Below are positions 58,895 through 64,000 of a stretch of 64,000 nt of DNA, one piece after another (position 1 is the stretch's first letter; each line of letters opens with the position of its first letter). The notes under the pieces are model-generated. The model was not told the DNA's origin. It ran no database searches and worked only from the letters and a program-made list of their open reading frames with translations. The position numbers and the translations under genes are program-made. The stretch is from positions 64,756,306 to 64,820,305 of the forward strand of contig OX465583.1 in assembly GCA_950022655.1 (NCBI GenBank), written 5' to 3'. This DNA is from Alentia gelatinosa. Its lineage: Eukaryota > Annelida > Polychaeta > Phyllodocida > Polynoidae.

Positions 58895-59169
58895 ACGCCT
58901 GCGGGTTGTCGGACGGAAATCATGTTGAAGGACTGCAGGAAAAGTCACAGTGTGCACTCGAGGAGTATGTACGATCCCAGTACCCAAACCAACCGACACG
59001 GTTCGGCAAGCTGCTCTTGAGACTGCCCTCACTGCGCACGGTATCGTCACAAGTCATTGAACAATTGTTCTTCGTCAGGTTGGTAGGGAAGACGCCTATT
59101 GAGACCCTCATCCGCGACATGTTGCTCAGCGGGGGCTCCTTCAACTGGCCCTACATGGCCTTGCAATAA
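58895..59169 (+). CDS. svp: COUP-TF exon 3: C-terminal ligand-binding domain with AF-2
   Basis: Encodes residues 317-407 and the TAA stop. The acceptor TTTGACAG ends at 58894 after a long T/C-rich tract. The split codon G|AC restores Asp and begins DACGLSD. Recognisable conserved segments are [19 protein letters not shown] at 337-355, [19 protein letters not shown] at 358-376 and [17 protein letters not shown] at 380-396. The last includes the helix 12 / AF-2 core LIRDML (388-393), so the coregulator surface is intact. The protein ends WPYMALQ, slightly shorter than vertebrate COUP-TFs, whose C-terminus carries a few extra residues. Family position, frame and splice phase all agree. Confidence 0.96.
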
Positions 59170-59740
59170 CACTGAGATTGGCTCCAGCTAGTCTTTAATT
59201 AAAAGAAAAAGGACAGGTAAAGTTAATGCAAAGAAATCGTATCAAGATGAGCACTATCATGGCTGCTGCTGCCCCGCGGGCCGGAGAGGCCATGGAGCAG
59301 GGAGCCGCGCCATGAGAGACCGCAAACCCCAGTGACGATACCACATCATGGCAGCTGAACCCGGCATACATACACGAGGAGCAGGACGGAGGAGGAGGAG
59401 GACCAGGAGGACCAGGCATGCATGCAGCGAGTTCGACTCCAGGCCTCTATCTAGGCCAGCACCGAGCTGCTCGCAGTCGTGAGCCGTCAACAACTCGCCA
59501 CCATCCTGACTTGAGACTGAGAGCTCCCACCGTCTCGGTCAGTCACCCAAGACGACGTGGTGCCAGTCCGCCAGTAATAATAATGATGATAATAATAATG
59601 ATAATACACTACTGGTTCCCACGTCGTCGTGACGTTTTGCCACCATCCGCCACCCAGTACCATCCGCCACTAGTACCGCCAGCCGCCGTAGCATCCGGGA
59701 GTGGCGCTGCGAGCGTCGGACACGCGTTCGCGCATGCGTG
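59170..59740 (+). other. Probable 3' UTR and downstream of the COUP-TF gene
   Basis: A weak polyadenylation signal ATTAAA lies at 59198-59203, 29 bp after the stop, followed by GGA-rich sequence and an imperfect TAA/TGA trinucleotide run at 59577-59606. No canonical AATAAA was found nearby, so the true 3' end may lie further downstream. Confidence 0.4.
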
Positions 59741-59744
59741 ACGG

Positions 59745-61920
59745 CGGTTTAAGGCACGAGTTCCGAACCAAGGGCCCTCGGTAAGCATAGAACTCTGACT
59801 TGTCCCCGGGACCGGCACTCGTAGAGGTTTCTCTACAAGGTGTCGTTATGTACGAGACATCGTTATGTACGATACACCGGCTTGAAGACGTCCCCTCGCC
59901 ACAGGGCAACGTCGTCAACGACTAACTTCAAGGTGTGCTTTGTCGGAGCGACATAACCCTCTTTCCATTACAGTTCATTCTTACAGGGTTCAAAACCCGC
60001 ATACTTAAGTGGACATGTTATCTGTAGCAGAAGAATCTGAACTCGGTCATGATCATCCCACTCTAATAATCTTTTTTTTGTTTGTTTCTCTACGGATGTG
60101 TACAGAATCACCCAAAATACTTAAGTTAAATACGTAATGATATACAGGTCATATACTTAAGTATGTAATAAGACTTCGGAAAAGATATTTAGTTGGCCGA
60201 TGGCCAAAGGTGTCAGCTTGTCAGTTATACTTGTCTCCAAAACGGTTCAAAACCGGTTCATCCTCGATTTACACAGAGAAGGGACTATTTTAGTACATGA
60301 CTCGGCATTGTTATTATAGTGATGTCCTGAACTAGAAGTGAACATAGCCTAACAAAAATATCACTCAGAGTCATTCATTTGATACGTGTCAGATTTATCC
60401 AAAAGGTGCTTAAAGTGAAAGAGATTCGTGTAATAGTCTCAAATTACGGAACAAAATAACACCAATAGGTCACGGCTTTCCAAAAGTTCTCCACCACAGA
60501 GGGGCGTGTTTACATTACGTTTATTATAACGTGCGACGTCTCGCATTGGATACTGTTTGGGATGTTTTTGTTTTTTAAAATTTGTGTATCTCCTGCGTGT
60601 GTGTCACTCATCCAGCTTTGTTACATGGTTCCCTGTGCTTGTGTCCAAGACACACCATTGAGCTAAGTGTTGCTAAGGCCTGATCTCCTGAGACAATCAT
60701 TAATTATTGTGTTTTATATGTTTATTTTTTTCTGTTATATAGTGTACTTTTTGGTAAACACATTGGCTGCTTGTATATCAGTTATGGTCAGTTGAGACGA
60801 TTCATAGTGTACTAGTTATGGAGTGTTTATGTTCTTAACTCTATTTGGTAATATATAATTATGAATACGGTTCAAGAGGAAAGGACCTTCTGGTTGCTGC
60901 CATGGTATGACCAAGTCGTGATGCAGAAGTATGTATGTGAGTATGTGCGTTAATTAAATCTCATTGAATATTTAAATTTGAGTCACCTTGGTAACTAAAT
61001 TTATTGATTATATATCTAAAATAAGTCAAATCTGTCCATATATGCATTATATTTAATCCTTAATTGACCGGCGAATTTGGGTATTCTAAACGATGACAGT
61101 CTTCAACAGAGGTCAGCACATGAACCTAGTGCATATCTTTTTTGTCAGTCGAGTGCTCGAGTCAACTTAGGGGAAGTGAATCATTGCGTTGTGACGACCA
61201 AAGGGCTATCTGTCGGTAGATTGTTGAATCACATCATGTATGATACCTCTGTGACTCAGAGGTCATGGAGGTACAGCGACCACCACCTCCCGAACCCAAC
61301 CTACACGTTCACCACACCACTTTCATGTCACACTACCAGTGACAAGGAGGCCATCCTGAAAACTCCCCTCCATGCTATATTACCATAAAGCGCCGACACC
61401 ACTCTATCCCCCCACCCCCTACACTCTTCTACCTACACACACTACTCCTTTTATATATTCTTGTGGGTTTTGTTTTTGTGTGTCATCCCGTCCTGAATTC
61501 ACACACTGGGGAGGGATCTACTGCCTCTGGAACAAGGTTAGACACTATCATGGACATAAAAAAAAGACATATAGAAGAGCAGAGTTCGGTTGTACTGTGT
61601 CGTCCTCCGCTTGTCATCAGTATAAAGTCCCATCATCGTTCTGAAAACGTCCAGGGTCGCCCCACAAGCTCGGGGGTGGAGGCCCGGGTCAAGCGGCCCT
61701 GGGCCCCCACTCATTCAGCCCCCAAATTGGCGCCCAGGCCAGCAACGGTTTGGACGGTTTCTTTTTCTGGTACTACATGGTATTTGAGAGCGGGGATGGG
61801 TCACAGTGGAGGATGGTCAAGCCACGTCACGTGTTGGGAATGACCAATGACTACTGGCCTTTTTAGGGGACGGTTCCTCATGGGTTCCCACAGTACGAGC
61901 AACATGTGGTGATGGTAGGG
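59745..61920. other. No gene recognised
   Basis: Mostly AT-rich. A ACGAGACATCGTTATGTACG-like word is doubled near 59845-59873. Short frames only. Confidence 0.5.
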
Positions 61921-63055
61921 GGGGGGGATGAGAGTGGTGTGGTGGGGTAGGGGGTGGAATGACCATCACACCCCTCCATCACCATACACCCTCCCACCCA
62001 CTGTTCCCAAACCCCCTCCTCCTCTTCCTCCTCCTCCTAGACCACCCTCCGATTCCAGATATGTCAACATGGAGATGTCCCTATAGAAATCTGGCGGTGG
62101 TTAAAGTTTGCTTGAGCATGTCAGAGGACCATAAATATAGGTGCACACTATTGTAAGCCAGCAAAGAGGAGTGAGCTCCTAGTCTGCATGACCCCACGCA
62201 AACCACACGTTCTCCGAGGCAGGCTCTCCGGAGTAGGAGTAGAATAAGCTCTCCTTCTGTGTACATCGTATATGTCCGAGGAATCAACATGTGGTTTAGT
62301 GGTCGGAGGCGGGGAAAGAGATGTCCAGACCTCAAAGGGCACTTGTGATGGACCACAGACCACACTTGACCATCCTTCCGTGCTGGGGTATGAGCGGGTG
62401 GGGTGATAGGACCTTGACCGCCCCTCGAGGGGATGTCATCTATGGACGGCCCGACGGTCAAACATAACGCGGCGGTGTCTTCACAAAGCCCCGTTTCTCC
62501 ATGTCCAGGCTAAGACCGACCACTGCCCCTTCCCCATCACCCCCACCCCTACCACCCCACGCCCCCCTAAGCATGTCTAGTGGTCAGCGATGGTCATCTT
62601 CAAACCCCCACCCTTTCCTCCTTCCACCCCCGGCCCCCAGGGGTTAAGGGTCAACGTCGCACCAAGGTCAGCGTCATTTTCCCATAGCGCACGCGGGGTG
62701 CTGGCTCCAGGGGTTGGGCAGTGACCGTCCTGCACCCCCGCTCCCCCGCTCCCCCGTCCCCCGTCCCCAGCCCGCCGGTGATTAATTGTAGAAATCATCA
62801 GGAGATGGACGCTGTCACATGGTCAGTGGTGCCAGTATCGCGCGGAATGCCCGCTCTGTGCAACCTGGTACCACGTCGGCGGGCATTGCGGGCGAGCCGG
62901 GCAGTGCAATACGATACACCAATACTCCCCCGAAGACCCTGACCAATGTCCTAAATGTCCTAAACAGGTGGCTGGCATTCCAGACACCCAAGGGGAAAAA
63001 ATGGTCTCGGTCGCTTTAGTGATAACTGCGGGGTGAATTAGAAACCACTGGGAAA
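61921..63055. other. No gene recognised; CT-rich and GC-rich
   Basis: CCTCCTCTTCCTCC stretch at 62008-62039 and C-rich stretch at 62730-62765. Open frames are composition-driven. Confidence 0.45.
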
Positions 63056-63089
63056 ATTGCAACAGTGAATGCTCACCCCTGCTTGTTGC

Positions 63090-63194
63090 GTATAAACCCC
63101 GCTTAAGGGGATACCCTTCGTTCCGAGAAAACTGTCCCCTTAAACGGGGTGTCCCCTTAAGCAAGGTGGCCCAGAAGCGGGGTTTTACTGTACA
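63090..63194 (-). mobile_element. CCCCTTAA-rich repeat ending TTTTACTGTACA
   Basis: CCGCTTAAGGGGATACCC and CCCCTTAAACGGGGTG and CCCCTTAAGCAAGG repeat in short order, then AGCGGGGTTTTACTGTACA. TACAGTAAAACC ends are common on small invertebrate repeats (general knowledge). Exact left edge unclear. Confidence 0.5.
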
Positions 63195-63199
63195 TTGAA

Positions 63200-64000
63200 A
63201 TTGTGATAGAAATAACCCCTCTTGTCGTATGTTTAGTACTTATTTTGTACCTCTTAAGATGCTTAGCTGGGCGTGTCGGGCGAACTTTTACCACCTCGGG
63301 TCGACATTCCACGAGGTGTGTGACTGAATATCACGAGCAGCATTACTGACCCGATGGCCATTGTTGGCGGCTTCATGCATGCATGAATCGCCGGGCGATA
63401 TTGAGGGCATTCGTGGGGACCTTAACCCTTCAGCTCCCAGTACCGCCACGTTGTCCTATATATACACGATATATACTTTATACCCAGTAAAACCTCTACT
63501 ATCACCAACGTGAAGGTTAAATATTGTACGCTGAACTTTCTTGGCAAATTTTCCCACGAGCTCATTGATAATCCGAGACCAGGTGGGCGATAAAAAGGGG
63601 TCTCCAGGGAGGAATCAGTTCGGGCAGAGACCCTGCTGCGAGTGAGGTAAAAGTCTAAGTATTTATAAGCCGAGGCCTCTTGCACCGCACAAAAATACAA
63701 CGTGGAGCCATCGGCGGCTGGGGAACGGGGCTGGAGGGGTGGGCTGCGAGGGGTGCCCTTTCTTCACCAAAAACCATCCAGGCAAAGGGGGCAAACAAGA
63801 AGCCAGGGGTTCGGGGTAGAGAGAGAGGGTGATTTATGAGAGACGGAGGGGTTGTGCAGAGAGCAGGGGGAGTACAGGAGTGGCAGTGGTGGTGCCCGGC
63901 GGTTGTGTGGCTACGACTAGTTTGTCAGGCGGCTACAAGCGGTAGACTGGATCAAAGCCTGACCTAGTAGGAGGCTGAAAAGTCATGTGATAGCTCGGGC
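63200..64000. other. No gene recognised
   Basis: Contains ATGCATGCATGAATCG near 63378 and purine-rich sequence to the window end. Nothing further. Confidence 0.5.

Larger units (their letters stand above)
46373..59169 (+). other. svp: COUP-TF / seven-up nuclear receptor gene, coding span
   Basis: Span of the three coding exons joined by two GT-AG introns (1600 and 9973 bp). The joined coding sequence is 1224 nt, exactly 408 codons, giving 407 residues; known COUP-TFs are about 410-425. Known of the family: nuclear transcription factors that bind AGGTCA repeats as homodimers or with RXR, mostly as repressors, in neural, eye, muscle and mesoderm development. Seen here: N-terminal Pro/Gly/Thr/Gln-rich region (1-67), DNA-binding domain (about 69-139), short hinge, ligand-binding domain (about 165-400). 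Residues that match the protostome rather than vertebrate version, from memory, include Met at 134, Gln directly after Tyr-Gly at 190-192, and Gln at 369. No in-frame stop or frameshift is present. Alternative symbol: NR2F. Family assignment is essentially certain; orthology to one named gene is inferred. Confidence 0.96.

Overview
The window is nuclear DNA of an animal. One protein-coding gene can be supported: a complete COUP-TF / seven-up orphan nuclear receptor (NR2F family) on the + strand, with three coding exons at 46373-46790, 48391-48921 and 58895-59169. Together they encode 407 residues with a complete two-zinc-finger DNA-binding domain and a complete ligand-binding domain ending in an intact AF-2 helix. 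Several residues match the protostome (seven-up) version from memory rather than the vertebrate one. With the GT-AG introns, CpG-rich islands and dense short palindromic transposons, this suggests a protostome invertebrate, perhaps a lophotrochozoan. The species cannot be fixed from sequence alone.

Layout: 1-452 is a pyrimidine minisatellite that runs into a 200-base assembly gap (453-652). From about 650 to 43,000 there is no gene I can support. This part is mostly small non-autonomous repeats: at least ten families of palindromic or terminal-inverted-repeat elements, several minisatellites and TA/CATA microsatellites. Several elements are nested, so their insertion order can be read. No transposase or reverse transcriptase fragment was recognised.

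From about 43,000 the sequence becomes GC- and CpG-rich and forms the 5' regulatory region of the receptor gene. It holds CCAAT boxes, a CArG/ETS composite overlapping a TATA-like element, a near-perfect RFX X-box, and a cluster of AGGTCA-type nuclear receptor half-sites about 2.1 kb upstream of the start codon. Intron 1 is 1.6 kb and intron 2 is about 10 kb. Intron 2 contains GC-rich and homeodomain-site-rich blocks that could be enhancers.

The most interesting observation concerns exon 2. Its reading frame stays open for more than 130 codons upstream of the splice acceptor, with a well-placed ATG at 48042 and a Ser/Thr/Ala-rich composition. This predicts a second product that lacks the DNA-binding domain but keeps the whole ligand-binding domain, as alternative-first-exon isoforms of vertebrate NR2F2 do. 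Beyond 59,170 lies the probable 3' UTR, then sequence without a recognisable gene.
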